A DNA stretch of 64,000 bases from Extensimonas perlucida (lineage in GTDB: Bacteria; Pseudomonadota; Gammaproteobacteria; Burkholderiales; Burkholderiaceae_C), in NCBI RefSeq assembly GCF_007655255.1, contig NZ_VMYE01000015.1, positions 1 to 64,000 on the forward strand. Direction: 5' to 3'. The first letter of the stretch is position 1. Each line of letters begins with the position of its first letter. Below are positions 1 through 9,699 of this stretch, in pieces. Made by a program: the position numbers and the translations under genes. Below the pieces are notes generated by a model. It searched no databases and had not been told where the DNA came from. It worked only from the letters and a program-made list of their open reading frames with translations.

Positions 1-127
1 GGCTCACGGTGGGCGCCTTGCCGGGAACCGGCGGCAAGTCGGGAGCCGTCAGGCCAATCGCTTGAACCCCTGGCTTCTCATCGACGCTGACCGTGTAAAT
101 CGGATTCGGCCGCCCATCATGAACGGC
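1..127 (-). mobile_element. IS630-family transposase, C-terminal-side fragment, cut by the window edge
   Basis: Read on the minus strand from 127 down to 1, one open frame contains YTVSVDEKPGVQ followed by an AIGLTAPDLPP stretch. This matches the DDE-domain region of IS630-type transposases, where the Asp of SVDEKPG is one of the catalytic acidic residues. The frame is broken at about 127/128, exactly where the end of an IS256-like element begins, so the gene looks interrupted by that insertion. The rest of the gene lies outside the window or is lost. The family call rests on recalled motif similarity only. Confidence 0.6.
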
Positions 128-445
128 GAGCCTGTCAGAAACTTTGTGTGTGAGGCATAACATTGCCACAAGGAGCATGTATGCCAAGCAAGACAAAGAC
201 AGCCGCAGCAGCGGACAAAGTGACGCATCCGGCCATCCCGGTAGAACTGCTGGAAGAGTTGATTCCTGGGCCGGTGACGCCGGCGCAGCTCGAAGACGTT
301 TTCCAGCGGTTCAAGAAGGCCTTCATCGAACGCGCACTGGGGGCCGAGCTGAGCCAGCATCTGGGCTACGCGACGGGCCACGCCAAACCCGCAGGCGTAA
401 CCAACCACCGCAATGGCAAGAGCGCCAAGACGGTATTGACGGACC
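128..445 (+). mobile_element. Truncated IS256-family element (left end plus transposase N-terminus)
   Basis: The left terminal inverted repeat starts at 128 (gagcctgtcagaaactttg), a typical IS256-family end. The transposase starts at ATG 181 behind an AAGGAG box at 170-175, and an upstream TTG at 163 is in frame but less likely. The first about 88 residues fit the IS256 transposase N-terminus (FQRFKKAFIERALGAEL, NHRNGKSAKTVLTD). After about 444 the reading frame continues with unrelated sequence and no right-hand repeat is seen. The element is therefore a deletion remnant and cannot encode an active transposase. Confidence 0.75.
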
Positions 446-553
446 TGCGCTATGTCTATGAAGAGATCCTAAGCTTGGCCGAGCTCCTCAACCCACGCTC
501 GCTCACCAGCCATGGGGACGCTTGGATCGGAAAAAACGTTCGTAATAAACGAG

Positions 554-1555
554 TTAGCGACCGGGTGCTGTTCCCATCGCCCGCTCCAAACCAACATTTC
601 GTTTGTCTTCGCCCAAAGTGCCCGCAGGCCCTTGCTGCGGCCCTGCGTCCAACGGTAGCAATTGGCGCCGACTCTCGAAGCAGCGCGGCGCACCCGTGAA
701 CGGGTCGGTAAAGTGCAGGGTGCGCGCGAGCAGCTGCAGCGGACGAGAAAAGTCTCCCTCGGGCGGGTCGTTGACCTCGGGGTAGAACGCATCGTGGCGC
801 AGCGGCAGGCCCAGCGCGGCCATGTGCACGCGCAGCTGGTGGCGTTTGCCGGTCACGGGCTCGAGCCGGTAGCGTGCCCAGCGGCCCGCCACTTCGAGCA
901 ACTCCATGCGCGTGCAGCTGTTGGGCGCGCCCGGCACCTCGTGCATGCGAAAGAACTGCGGGCTTTCCTCGAGGCGGCTGTGGTGCTCGCGCGGGAAGGC
1001 CAGGTCCGCACGCCAGCCAGCCACGGCCTCGTACTGCTTGGTGATGCGCCGCTCGCGAAACAGCGCCTGGTACACCCCGCGCGTGCGCTGCTGCACTGAA
1101 AACAACACCAAGCCGGCGGTGTCGCGGTCTATGCGGTGCAGCGGCGAAAGCTCTGCCAAGCCGAGCCGGCGTTTGAGGCGCACCAGCAGGCTGTGCTGCA
1201 CATAGCGCCCGCCCGGCGTCACGGGCATGAAATGCGGCTTGTCCGCGATGAGCAAATGCGCGTCCTGGTAGAGCACCTCTTCGGTAAATGGAATCTCCGG
1301 CTCCGACTCCAGGTGGCGGTAATAAAAAATGCGCAAGCCGGGCTCGAAAGGCCGCTCCGGCGTAACCGTTGCACCGCGTTCATCGACCACTTCACCGGCC
1401 TCCATGCGCTGCTGCCACGCGGCGCGGCTGAGCGCGGGCAGGCGCTCGGCCAGGTGGTCCAGCATGGTGCCACTGCCGCGTGAAGGCAGCGCCAAGCAAC
1501 TTGGACTCACGCCTGCACGCATGGGCAAAGGGGCAGGAGGGCGTTGGCGGGACAT
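554..1555 (-). CDS. RluA-family pseudouridine synthase
   Basis: This 333-residue protein belongs to the RluA/RluD group, which isomerises specific uridines in rRNA or tRNA to pseudouridine. The catalytic motif HRIDRDTAG lies at residues 140-148, with the active Asp at 143. An S4-like N-terminal stretch precedes it, and the C-terminal YRLEPVTGKRHQLRVHM segment is the second conserved block. The family match fades after ESRRQLLPL, about 35 residues before the stop. That tail points toward the IS remnant and may be foreign read-through sequence. The target base cannot be inferred. The start at 1555 is the longest option, and an internal Met at residue 31 is equally plausible. Confidence 0.85.
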   Translation of the reverse strand: MSRQRPPAPLPMRAGVSPSCLALPSRGSGTMLDHLAERLPALSRAAWQQRMEAGEVVDERGATVTPERPFEPGLRIFYYRHLESEPEIPFTEEVLYQDAHLLIADKPHFMPVTPGGRYVQHSLLVRLKRRLGLAELSPLHRIDRDTAGLVLFSVQQRTRGVYQALFRERRITKQYEAVAGWRADLAFPREHHSRLEESPQFFRMHEVPGAPNSCTRMELLEVAGRWARYRLEPVTGKRHQLRVHMAALGLPLRHDAFYPEVNDPPEGDFSRPLQLLARTLHFTDPFTGAPRCFESRRQLLPLDAGPQQGPAGTLGEDKRNVGLERAMGTAPGR

Positions 1556-1835
1556 GGGGCGGAGATTGTAGGAAGCCTGTGCATGTGTTGTTTTTGTGAC
1601 AAATCTTCTGCCGACCTAGGGATTGCCCCAGCATGCCTGGGTTGGAGGATCGCCTATCTTCGCGGTGTCAATTTTTGCCTGCGCTCTCCGGGATCGGGCG
1701 TGTTGCAGTGGCCCACAAGGTCTGCATCGCTAAGCCTGACCTGGTCTCCTCCCAGAGCAAGTGGCGCGGTCAATGATTGTTCATCCATAGGTTTTTTCCA
1801 AGCAGCGTTCTCTCTCAGAAAGGCAGGAGACATCA

Positions 1836-2996
1836 ATGAAACATACCCAAAAATTCCAGCGCAGCGCTCTGATGGCAGCCGTCTTGGCGGCAAGCGCCGT
1901 GGGTGCGCAGGCGCAGTCGGCTGCATCCAACGTCCGCATGTACGGCGTGCTCGACGTGGGCGTGAGCACGTTCTCGCGTTCGGCCACCGTGGACAAGCGC
2001 CTCACGAAGATGAACACCGACACCAACAGCTCTTCGATCTGGGGTATCACGGGTTCCGAAGACCTGGGTGGCGGCCTGGCCGCGCAGTTCGGCCTCGAAG
2101 CCGGGCTCGATCCGAAAAGCGGCGGTGCCACGGGTGGCGCCGCCACAGGTGCACAAACCCCGGTTGCCAACGTGCTCTGGCGCCGGGGCTCCTGGGTGGG
2201 CCTCAAGAGCAACAGCTGGGGCTCGCTGCGCCTTGGCCGCGACTACACCACGCACACCCTGGCGCAGCTCGTCAACGGCACGGGCATGCCCGACGTCGCG
2301 ATCAACTCGAGCACTGCCAACCTCATGGTGGCACAGGGGATCGGCAACGATTTCTGGAACAGCAACATGATCCGCTACACGAGCCCGAGTTTCGCGGGTT
2401 TCGATGTGGGCGTGCAGTACATCCTGGGCGAGCAGCCGGGTGATTCTTCGGCCGGGCGTGGCATGGGTGGTGTGGTCAGCTATACCCAGGTACCTTTCAA
2501 AGTGGCGCTGAGCTACACCAAAAACAATGGCGTCAATGATCCCTCTCAGGGCGCTTTAGGCAACCACGCGAACGACGACGTTCATTACTGGATCCTGACG
2601 GGTTCTTATGATGTGGGCAAATACCGTCTGGCTTTCCTGTACGACAAGGTCAGCAACAGCAACAAGATCCCCTATGGCTGGCTCGATTCCAAGGCTTGGT
2701 TGATCGGCGGCAACTATGCCTTTACGCCTGAGTTGCGCGTGGGCCTGCAATACAGCGAAATCAATGCCAGCGACGACGCGGTGGCTGGCACGACTTATAA
2801 GAAAAAGAGCAAGTACACGGTCATCACCGCGCACTACAGCCTGTCCAAGCGCACTTATCTGTTCTCCACCTTCGGCCACGCGGACAACGGTATCGCTCCG
2901 ATCCAACCTTTGTGGGGCGGCAGCCAGGGCGGTCAGCAAGCTGTGAAGGGTGACAGCATCAACGGCTTCGTCGTAGGTATGGTGCACCGCTTCTAA
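1836..2996 (+). CDS. Gram-negative general porin (Omp32/OmpC-like)
   Basis: This 386-residue outer-membrane porin has a clear signal peptide. There is a basic start, a hydrophobic stretch over residues 9-24, and probable cleavage after AQA around residue 26. The mature protein opens with the strand SNVRMYGVLDVGV, and the last residue is Phe (VHRF), the usual beta-barrel assembly signal. Gly- and aromatic-rich alternating strands run throughout. It fits the betaproteobacterial Porin_4 family, which forms trimeric anion-preferring channels. A purine-rich AGAAAGGCAGGAG box precedes ATG 1836, and a strong terminator follows, so it is probably monocistronic. Specific solute preference cannot be read from the sequence. 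Confidence 0.92.
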   Translation: MKHTQKFQRSALMAAVLAASAVGAQAQSAASNVRMYGVLDVGVSTFSRSATVDKRLTKMNTDTNSSSIWGITGSEDLGGGLAAQFGLEAGLDPKSGGATGGAATGAQTPVANVLWRRGSWVGLKSNSWGSLRLGRDYTTHTLAQLVNGTGMPDVAINSSTANLMVAQGIGNDFWNSNMIRYTSPSFAGFDVGVQYILGEQPGDSSAGRGMGGVVSYTQVPFKVALSYTKNNGVNDPSQGALGNHANDDVHYWILTGSYDVGKYRLAFLYDKVSNSNKIPYGWLDSKAWLIGGNYAFTPELRVGLQYSEINASDDAVAGTTYKKKSKYTVITAHYSLSKRTYLFSTFGHADNGIAPIQPLWGGSQGGQQAVKGDSINGFVVGMVHRF

Positions 2997-3031
2997 GCGA
3001 CGGCGCTCTTTTTTACTGCGAACCACTCCTT

Positions 3032-3070
3032 GCCAGCGCTTCCGGGGCAGCCCGGGCGCTGGCTTTTTGT
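3032..3070 (+). terminator. Rho-independent terminator of the porin gene
   Basis: Perfect stem GCCAGCGC (3032-3039) with GCGCTGGC (3056-3063), then a TTTTTGTT run. It lies 36 bp after the porin stop and between convergent genes. Confidence 0.9.
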
Positions 3071-3159
3071 TGGGGGTGGCGTGGGATGGGGAAAATCCAC
3101 CGAGCTTGCCTGCGTCGCGGTCGCGCTCGGTGGGTCTTGAAACGTATCCGGACTGATTT

Positions 3160-4863
3160 TTACGACGCTTGCTGCTCTTTTTCTTGCAGCAGTCGCCACA
3201 TCACCTTGCCGCTGCCGCTCTTGGGCAGGGCGTCGACGAATTCGACGATGCGCGGCACCTTGTAGGCGGCCATGTGCTCGCGGCACCAGGCGATGATGTC
3301 TACGGCGCCGACCTTGCCGCGGTATTCCTGGCGCAGCACGACCACAGCCTTGACGGTTTCGCCGCGGTAGCTGTCGCGCGCGGCGATCACGCAGGCTTCG
3401 GCGATTGCGGGGTGGCGGAACATGAGCAATTCGACCTCGGCGGGCCAGACCTTGAAGCCGCTGGCGTTGATCATGCGCTTGAGGCGGTCGGTGATGAAGA
3501 AGTAGCCGTCCTCGTCCATGCGGCCGAGGTCCCCCGTGCGGAAGAATCGCTTGCCTTCGAACTCGAAGAAGGCTCTTTCAGTGGCCTCGGGCTGCTTCCA
3601 GTAGCCACTGAAGACCTGCGGGCCGTGGACGATGATCTCGCCGGATTCGCCTATGGGTAACTCTTGCAAACTTTCCGGGTCCACGATGCGCGCATCCGTG
3701 CTCATGAATGGGATGCCCAGGCATTGCTGCTTGGGATGGTCGGGTGGGTTCGAGTGTGAGGGCGCGGCAGTTTCGGTGAGGCCATAGCCTTCGGAATAAC
3801 GCAATCCATACTGGTCCAGCAGGCGCTGTGCCACGGCTTGGGGCATGGCGGCGCCACCACCGCCGATATAGAGCAGGCTAGAGAGATCGTATTGCGCAAA
3901 GTTCGGGCTTGCGAGCAGGTCTATGACCATGGTGGGGATGTTGGTCCAGCTGGTCACGCGCCAGCGCGAAATCAAACGCCCCGCGAGGTCGCGCTCCCAG
4001 CGCGGCATGACCACGATTGTGGCGCTGCTGTAGATGGACGAATGCATCATGCTCACCATGCCCGTGATGTGGAACATGGGGACGACCGCGAGGGTGACGT
4101 TCTCGGGCGTGCTCGTGCCCCAAAAGCTGCCGGCCACGGCGTTGTGCATGAGGGTGCGGTGCGGGTGCATGCAGCCCTTGGGCATGCCCGTGGTGCCGCT
4201 GGTGTAGGGCAGCACGGCGAGGTCATGGGGCCCGACCTCGAGCGCGGGTGGCGCGGCGCTGCACGCGAGCGCCTGCGCCCAGCCGTGCACGCTGCCGCCT
4301 TCGAGCGCGGGCAGCGGGTGCTGCGCGGTGAGCCAGCCGGCCCAGGCAGCGGGCGGCGCGTCGGGGCCGGTGACGCCCGCGTCGAAGGCGTCGGTGTAAT
4401 GCGTCACGAGCAGGTGCTGCAGGCGCTGCGCGGGCGCCAGGCCGTTGCTGGCCTTGGCGAGCTCGGCGGCCAGTTCGGCACTCACGATGGCCGTGCGCGC
4501 TTCGGAATCCTGGATGTAGTGCTGCAGCTCGTCGGCCAGGTTCATGGGGTTGACGGGAACGACGACGGCATTCGCGCGCAGGATGGCGAAGTGCGCGAGC
4601 ACCAGCTGCGGGCAGTTTTGCATGAGCAGGATCACCCGGTCGCCCTTGCGCACGCCTATCGAATGCAGATAAGCCGCCAGGCGCTCGGTGCCGTCGCGCA
4701 GCGCGCGGTAGCTGGTCTGGCGGCCGAAGAAGATCAGCGCGGCTTTGTCGGGGTAGCGGCGCGCGCTGACGGCGAGGTTATCCCACAAGGATGTTGCGGG
4801 CGGCGTGATGGCGTGGGGCAGGCGGCGCGGCCAGTGTTTGTAGTGGAGACGGGTGGTTTGCAT
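3160..4863 (-). CDS. Acyl-CoA synthetase (AMP-forming), downstream copy of a tandem pair
   Basis: This 567-residue protein is an ANL-superfamily acyl-CoA ligase that activates a carboxylic acid to acyl-AMP and then acyl-CoA. The P-loop TSGTTGMPKG is at residues 221-230. The GYGLTETAAP block, the hinge region GYFFITDRLKRMI and the C-terminal catalytic Lys in KSGSGKVMWRLL are all present. It resembles medium/long-chain fatty-acid CoA ligases, but chain length cannot be told. It lies 34 bp downstream of a close paralogue (4898-6610) in the same orientation, so they are probably co-transcribed. The first about 210 and last about 140 residues are almost identical to the neighbour, while the centre differs more. 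Confidence 0.9.
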   Translation of the reverse strand: MQTTRLHYKHWPRRLPHAITPPATSLWDNLAVSARRYPDKAALIFFGRQTSYRALRDGTERLAAYLHSIGVRKGDRVILLMQNCPQLVLAHFAILRANAVVVPVNPMNLADELQHYIQDSEARTAIVSAELAAELAKASNGLAPAQRLQHLLVTHYTDAFDAGVTGPDAPPAAWAGWLTAQHPLPALEGGSVHGWAQALACSAAPPALEVGPHDLAVLPYTSGTTGMPKGCMHPHRTLMHNAVAGSFWGTSTPENVTLAVVPMFHITGMVSMMHSSIYSSATIVVMPRWERDLAGRLISRWRVTSWTNIPTMVIDLLASPNFAQYDLSSLLYIGGGGAAMPQAVAQRLLDQYGLRYSEGYGLTETAAPSHSNPPDHPKQQCLGIPFMSTDARIVDPESLQELPIGESGEIIVHGPQVFSGYWKQPEATERAFFEFEGKRFFRTGDLGRMDEDGYFFITDRLKRMINASGFKVWPAEVELLMFRHPAIAEACVIAARDSYRGETVKAVVVLRQEYRGKVGAVDIIAWCREHMAAYKVPRIVEFVDALPKSGSGKVMWRLLQEKEQQAS

Positions 4864-4897
4864 GGTCAGTGATGCATTGCGGGGCTGAGGTTCGTCT

Positions 4898-6610
4898 TCA
4901 TGGTTTGTTTTGCTCGGCTTCCTGTAGCAGGCGCCACATCACCTTGCCGCTGCCGCTCTTGGGCAAGGCGTCGACGAATTCGACGATGCGCGGCACCTTG
5001 TAGGCGGCCATATGCTCGCGGCACCAGGCGATGATGTCTTCGGCGCTGACCTTGCCGCGGTATTCCTGGCGCAGCACGACCACGGCCTTGACGGTTTCGC
5101 CGCGGTAGCTGTCGCGCGCGGCGATCACGCAGGCTTCGGCGATCGCGGGGTGGCGGAACATGAGCATCTCGACTTCCGACGGCCAGACCTTGAAGCCGCT
5201 GGCGTTGATCATGCGCTTGAGGCGGTCGGTGATGAAGAAGTAGCCGTCCTCGTCCATGCGCCCGAGGTCGCCCGTACGAAAGAATCGTTTGCCTTCGAGC
5301 TCCACGAAAGCCTGCGCCGATGCCTCGGGCTGCTTCCAGTAGCCGTGGAACAGCTGCGGGCCGTGGATGATGATTTCGCCTTGTTCGCCGATGGGCACTT
5401 CCTGCAGCGTTTGCGGGTCCATGATGCGCGAATCGGTGCTGAGCCAGGGAATGCCCATGCACTGCAGTTTGGCCTCGTCGGGCGGGTTGAAGTGCGAAGG
5501 CGCGGCGGTTTCGGTCAGGCCATAGCCTTCGGCAAAGTGCAGTTGGAATTTTTCGAACAGGCGCTGCGCCACGGCTTGCGGCATGGCCGCGCCGCCGCCG
5601 CCGATGAAAACCAGGCTGGAGAGGTCGTATCGATCGAGATGGGGGCTCGCCATCAGGTCTATGACCATGGTCGGGATGTTGAGCCAATGCGTGACACCGT
5701 AGTGCGAAATCAGATGGCCGGCGAGGTCGCGGTCCCAGCGCGGCAGGAGTACGACGGTGACGCTGCTGAAGATGGAAGCGTGCAAAAGTGCCACCATGCC
5801 CGTGATGTGGAACATGGGTACGACGCCCAGCGACACGGTTTCGGGCGTCATGGTGACCCACAGGCCGGTGGCTTCGACGTTGTGCATCACGCTGCGGTGG
5901 GTGTGCATGCAGCCTTTGGGCAGGCCCGTGGTGCCGCTGGTGTAGGGCAGCATGGACAGGTCGTCGGGCCCGATCTCGAGCGCGGGTGGCGCGGCGCTGC
6001 ACGCGAGCGCCTGCGCCCAGCCGTGCACGCTGCCGCCTTCGAGCGCCGGCATCGGGTGCTGCGCTGTGAGCCAGCTCGCCCAGGCAGCGGGCGGCGCGTC
6101 GGGGCCGCTGACGCCCGCGTCGAAGGCGTCGGTGTAATGCGTCACGAGCATGTGCTGCAGGCGCTGCGCGGGCGCGAGGCCATTGCTCGCCTTGGCGAGC
6201 TCGCTGGCGAGCTCGGCGCTCACGATGGCCGTGCGCGCTTCGGAATCCTGGATGTAGTGCTGCAGCTCGTCGGCCAGGTTCATGGGGTTGACGGGCACGA
6301 CGACGGCATTTGCGCGCAGGATGGCGAAGTGCGCAAGCACCAGCTGCGGGCAGTTTTGCATGAGCAGGATCACCCGGTCGCCCTTGCGCACGCCGATCGA
6401 ATGGAGATACGCCGCGAGGCGTTCGGTGCCCTCGCACAGCTCGCGGTAGCTGGTCTGGCGGCCGAAGAAGATCAGCGCAGGCTTGTCGGGGTAGCGGCGC
6501 GCGCTGACCGCGAGGTTGTCCCATAGCGAGGTTGCGGGCGGCGTGATGGCATGGGGCAGGCGGCGCGGCCAGTGTTTGTGATGCGGGCGAAGAGTGGTGG
6601 TGCTGGTCAT
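4898..6610 (-). CDS. Acyl-CoA synthetase (AMP-forming), upstream copy of a tandem pair
   Basis: This 570-residue paralogue of the gene at 3160-4863 has the same ANL motifs: YTSGTTGLPKG near residue 224, EGYGLTETAAPSH, and the C-terminal KSGSGKVMWRLL with the catalytic Lys. The differences concentrate in the middle, around the acyl-binding and dimer region after the P-loop (for example LLHASIFSSVTVVLLPRW here against MMHSSIYSSATIVVMPRW). This suggests duplication followed either by specialisation or by gene conversion of the ends. ATG 6610 is followed by about 220 bp of divergent intergenic DNA shared with sbp. Confidence 0.9.
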   Translation of the reverse strand: MTSTTTLRPHHKHWPRRLPHAITPPATSLWDNLAVSARRYPDKPALIFFGRQTSYRELCEGTERLAAYLHSIGVRKGDRVILLMQNCPQLVLAHFAILRANAVVVPVNPMNLADELQHYIQDSEARTAIVSAELASELAKASNGLAPAQRLQHMLVTHYTDAFDAGVSGPDAPPAAWASWLTAQHPMPALEGGSVHGWAQALACSAAPPALEIGPDDLSMLPYTSGTTGLPKGCMHTHRSVMHNVEATGLWVTMTPETVSLGVVPMFHITGMVALLHASIFSSVTVVLLPRWDRDLAGHLISHYGVTHWLNIPTMVIDLMASPHLDRYDLSSLVFIGGGGAAMPQAVAQRLFEKFQLHFAEGYGLTETAAPSHFNPPDEAKLQCMGIPWLSTDSRIMDPQTLQEVPIGEQGEIIIHGPQLFHGYWKQPEASAQAFVELEGKRFFRTGDLGRMDEDGYFFITDRLKRMINASGFKVWPSEVEMLMFRHPAIAEACVIAARDSYRGETVKAVVVLRQEYRGKVSAEDIIAWCREHMAAYKVPRIVEFVDALPKSGSGKVMWRLLQEAEQNKP

Positions 6611-6732
6611 GGGTGTTGGCTCCGAATGAAGAACGGGGTGAATCTGACTTGGTAGGCTAGACCGACATGGACGCGGCAGGCATCAGGGTTGCCCCTGATG
6701 TCGCGTCACTTTGGAGACCTTTTCGACCTTCT

Positions 6733-6780
6733 TTATGCTTTTTTGGGGATTTATTAACAAAAATATATTCGTTTGTGTTT
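6733..6780 (+). promoter_or_regulatory. AT-rich promoter region before the sulfate transporter operon
   Basis: A 48-bp island much richer in A/T than its surroundings includes TTATTAACAAAAATATATTC. It holds a plausible -10 (TATATT at 6764-6769) about 65 bp before sbp. Sulfate uptake operons are commonly activated by CysB-type LysR regulators at AT-rich sites like this, so CysB control is an inference. No exact binding motif is claimed. Confidence 0.4.
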
Positions 6781-6834
6781 GAACGGGTGCTGCGGACAAT
6801 GCGTCGATCGCAGATTCCAGCAGGTAGCGCAGAC

Positions 6835-7848
6835 ATGATTTCGCTTCGTTTCAGAGCCCTCAAAACCATTCTGGCCAGCGCAGCGCTGGCCGCCAGCACG
6901 CTCGCGGCCGCGCAGCAAAGCCTGCTCAACGTGTCTTACGACGTGGCGCGCGAGTTTTACAAGGACTACAACGCTGCGTTCGTCGCGCATTACAAAAAGA
7001 CCACGGGCCAGGACGTGAAGATCGACCAGTCGCACGGCGGCTCGAGCGCGCAGGCGCGCGCCGTGGCCGACGGGCTGGCCGCCGACGTGGTGACCATGAA
7101 CACGACCACCGACGTGGAGTTTCTGGCCAGCCAGGGCGTCGTGGCCAAGGACTGGGCGCAAAGGTTCCCGCACAACGCCGCGCCCACGGCTTCGACCATG
7201 CTGTTTCTGGTGCGCAACGGCAACCCCAAGGGCATCAAGGACTGGGAAGACCTCGTCAAGCCCGGCGTGCAGGTGATCGTGGTCAACCCCAAGACGGGTG
7301 GCAATGGCCGCTACGCCTACCTCGCGGCCTGGGGTGCGGTGCGCGAAAAGGGCGGCAGCGAGGCGCAGGCGGCTGAGTTCGTGGGCAAGCTGTTCAATAA
7401 CGTGCCCGTGCTCGCCAAGGGCGGGCGCGATGCCACGGCGATATTTTTGCAGCGCAACATCGGCGACGTGCTGATCACCTTCGAGTCCGAGGTGCTGTCC
7501 ATCGACCGCGAATTCGGCGTGGGCAAGGTCGATGCGGTGTATCCGTCGGTCAGTATCGTGGCCGAGAACCCGGTCGCGGTGGTCGAGCGCACGGTGGCCA
7601 AGAAGGGCACGGCGGCGCTGGCCAAGGCGTATCTGGACTATTTGTATTCGGACGAGGCGCAGGAGATCGCGGCCAGGCACGCGATCCGCCCGCGCTCGGA
7701 AGCCGTGCTCAAAAAATACGCCGCCACCTTCAAGCCGATCCGCCAGTTCACCGTGGCCAAGTATTTCGGCAGCCTCTCGCAGGCGCAGAAAGTGCACTTC
7801 AACGACGGCGGCCAGTTCGACAAGCTCTACACGCCGGGCGCGCGCTGA
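6835..7848 (+). CDS. sbp: Periplasmic sulfate-binding protein
   Basis: This is the 337-residue solute-binding component of the sulfate/thiosulfate ABC importer. A signal peptide covers residues 1-26 (cleavage near LAAAQQ). The mature sequence shows the family hallmarks LLNVSYDVAREFYKDYN, DQSHGGSSAQARAV, ADVVTMNTTTDV and NPKTGGNGRYAYLAAW, which line the sulfate site. ATG 6835 was chosen over the in-frame ATG at 6667 because the signal peptide starts there and the promoter-like AT island lies between the two. It is followed by cysT, cysW and cysA in one operon. Lack of cysP nearby means Sbp is the only local binding protein. Confidence 0.95.
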   Translation: MISLRFRALKTILASAALAASTLAAAQQSLLNVSYDVAREFYKDYNAAFVAHYKKTTGQDVKIDQSHGGSSAQARAVADGLAADVVTMNTTTDVEFLASQGVVAKDWAQRFPHNAAPTASTMLFLVRNGNPKGIKDWEDLVKPGVQVIVVNPKTGGNGRYAYLAAWGAVREKGGSEAQAAEFVGKLFNNVPVLAKGGRDATAIFLQRNIGDVLITFESEVLSIDREFGVGKVDAVYPSVSIVAENPVAVVERTVAKKGTAALAKAYLDYLYSDEAQEIAARHAIRPRSEAVLKKYAATFKPIRQFTVAKYFGSLSQAQKVHFNDGGQFDKLYTPGAR

Positions 7849-7875
7849 GCCGCTGGACACAGATCACGTTTGCAC

Positions 7876-8796
7876 ATGCTTGCTGCGCATTCCACACTGG
7901 CGCCCGAAGCGGGGGCTGAATTTCGCTCCGGGCCGCGGCCTGCTGCACCCATGCCGCGCGCCGCGCGCCGCCGGCCACGGCGCGTGCTGCCGGGCTTTGG
8001 CCTGACGCTGGGCTACACGCTGTTTTATCTGAGCGCGATCGTGCTGCTGCCGCTCGTGGCGCTGGTGACCAAGTCTTTCACGCTGAGCTGGGAGCAGTTC
8101 TGGCTCGCCGTGAGCGCGCCGCGCGTGCTGGCCTCGTACCGGCTGACCTTTGGCGCGTCGCTGATCGCTGCGCTCGTGAACCTGGTGTTCGGCCTGCTGA
8201 TCGCCTGGGTGCTGGTGCGCTACGCTTTCCCGGGCAAGAAGATCGTCGATGCGCTCGTCGATCTGCCGTTTGCGCTGCCCACCGCCGTGGCCGGCATCGC
8301 GCTTACGGCGCTGCTCGCGGGCAATGGCTGGGTGGGGCAGTACCTGGAGCCGCTGGGCATCGTGCTGGCGTTTCGGCCCGCGGGCATCGTGGTGGCGCTG
8401 ATCTTCATCGGCCTGCCTTTCGTGGTGCGCACGGTGCAGCCGGTGCTGCAGGACATGGAAAAGGAACTCGAAGAGGCCGCCGCGTGCCTGGGCGCATCGC
8501 GCTGGCAGACCTTCAGCAAGGTGATTCTGCCCACCATCGCGCCGGCGCTGCTCACGGGCTTTGCGATGGCGTTCGCGCGTGCCGTGGGCGAGTATGGCTC
8601 GGTGATCTTCATTGCGGGCAACATGCCCATGGTGTCCGAGATCACGCCGCTCATCATCATCGGCAAGCTCGAGCAATACGACTACGCCGGCGCGACCGCG
8701 GTGGCCGTGGTGATGCTGCTGATCTCGTTCGTGCTGCTGCTGCTCATCAACGCGCTGCAGGCCTGGCAGCGCCGGCGCGCGGGGGTGCTGGCATGA
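7876..8796 (+). CDS. cysT: Sulfate/thiosulfate ABC transporter permease CysT (CysU)
   Basis: This 306-residue inner-membrane permease has about six transmembrane segments after a basic N-terminal tail ([10 protein letters not shown]). The cytoplasmic EAA loop, which docks on CysA, is visible as [22 protein letters not shown]. The family blocks [15 protein letters not shown] and [17 protein letters not shown] are intact. The start is ATG 7876, two codons after a possible TTG at 7870. The stop overlaps the start of cysW in an ATGA junction, indicating translational coupling. Confidence 0.94.
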   Translation: MLAAHSTLAPEAGAEFRSGPRPAAPMPRAARRRPRRVLPGFGLTLGYTLFYLSAIVLLPLVALVTKSFTLSWEQFWLAVSAPRVLASYRLTFGASLIAALVNLVFGLLIAWVLVRYAFPGKKIVDALVDLPFALPTAVAGIALTALLAGNGWVGQYLEPLGIVLAFRPAGIVVALIFIGLPFVVRTVQPVLQDMEKELEEAAACLGASRWQTFSKVILPTIAPALLTGFAMAFARAVGEYGSVIFIAGNMPMVSEITPLIIIGKLEQYDYAGATAVAVVMLLISFVLLLLINALQAWQRRRAGVLA

Positions 8797-9692
8797 ACCC
8801 GGCAGCGGCTTCCTTGCGCACTGCCGCGCGCGCCCACAGTGGCACCACCGAGGCGCCTTGGGTGCGCTGGGCGCTGACGGCGCTCGCGCTCGGCTTCATG
8901 GTGCTGTTTTTGCTGCTGCCGCTGGCCGCCGTGTTCACCGAGGCGCTGCGCCAGGGGCTGAACGCCTACCTGGCGAGCCTGCGCGAGCCCGATGCCTGGG
9001 CGGCGATACGCCTGACGCTGCTCACGGCGGCCATTGCCGTGCCGCTGAACCTGGTGTTTGGCGTGGCCGCGGCCTGGTGCATTGCGAAGTACGAATTCCG
9101 CGGCAAGGCGCTCTTGACCACGCTGGTGGACTTGCCGTTTTCCGTCTCGCCCGTGGTGGCGGGGCTGACGTACGTGCTGCTGTTTGGCGCGCAAGGCTGG
9201 TTCGGGCCGTGGCTCGCAGAGCACGACATCAAAATCATTTTTGCCGTGCCGGGCATCGTGCTGGCCACGGTGTTCGTGACCTTTCCGTTCATTGCGCGCG
9301 AGCTGATTCCGCTGATGCAGGCGCAGGGCAGCGACGAGGAGCAGGCTGCCATCGTGCTGGGCGCCTCGGGCTGGCAGACCTTCTGGCATGTGACGCTGCC
9401 CAACATCCGCTGGGGGCTGCTGTACGGCGTGATTTTGTGCAATGCGCGCGCCATGGGCGAGTTTGGCGCGGTGTCGGTGGTGTCGGGGCATATCCGGGGG
9501 CAGACCAACACGATTCCGCTGCACGTGGAGATTCTCTACAACGAATACCAGTCGGTAGCGGCGTTTGCCGCGGCCTCGCTGCTCGCGCTGCTGGCCCTGG
9601 TCACTTTGGTCATCAAGACCTGGGCCGAGCACCGCAACGAACGCGCGCTGCGCGCGGCGGCGGCCCTGCCGCCCGAGCGGCCCAACACATAG
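8793..9692 (+). CDS. cysW: Sulfate/thiosulfate ABC transporter permease CysW
   Basis: This 299-residue partner permease of CysT has about six membrane helices. Conserved segments are [20 protein letters not shown], the EAA loop [22 protein letters not shown], and [21 protein letters not shown]. Its ATG sits inside the cysT stop (ATGA), and cysA starts 7 bp after its own stop, so the three genes are one transcription unit with sbp. Confidence 0.94.
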   Translation: MNPAAASLRTAARAHSGTTEAPWVRWALTALALGFMVLFLLLPLAAVFTEALRQGLNAYLASLREPDAWAAIRLTLLTAAIAVPLNLVFGVAAAWCIAKYEFRGKALLTTLVDLPFSVSPVVAGLTYVLLFGAQGWFGPWLAEHDIKIIFAVPGIVLATVFVTFPFIARELIPLMQAQGSDEEQAAIVLGASGWQTFWHVTLPNIRWGLLYGVILCNARAMGEFGAVSVVSGHIRGQTNTIPLHVEILYNEYQSVAAFAAASLLALLALVTLVIKTWAEHRNERALRAAAALPPERPNT

Positions 9693-9699
9693 ACTTTCC

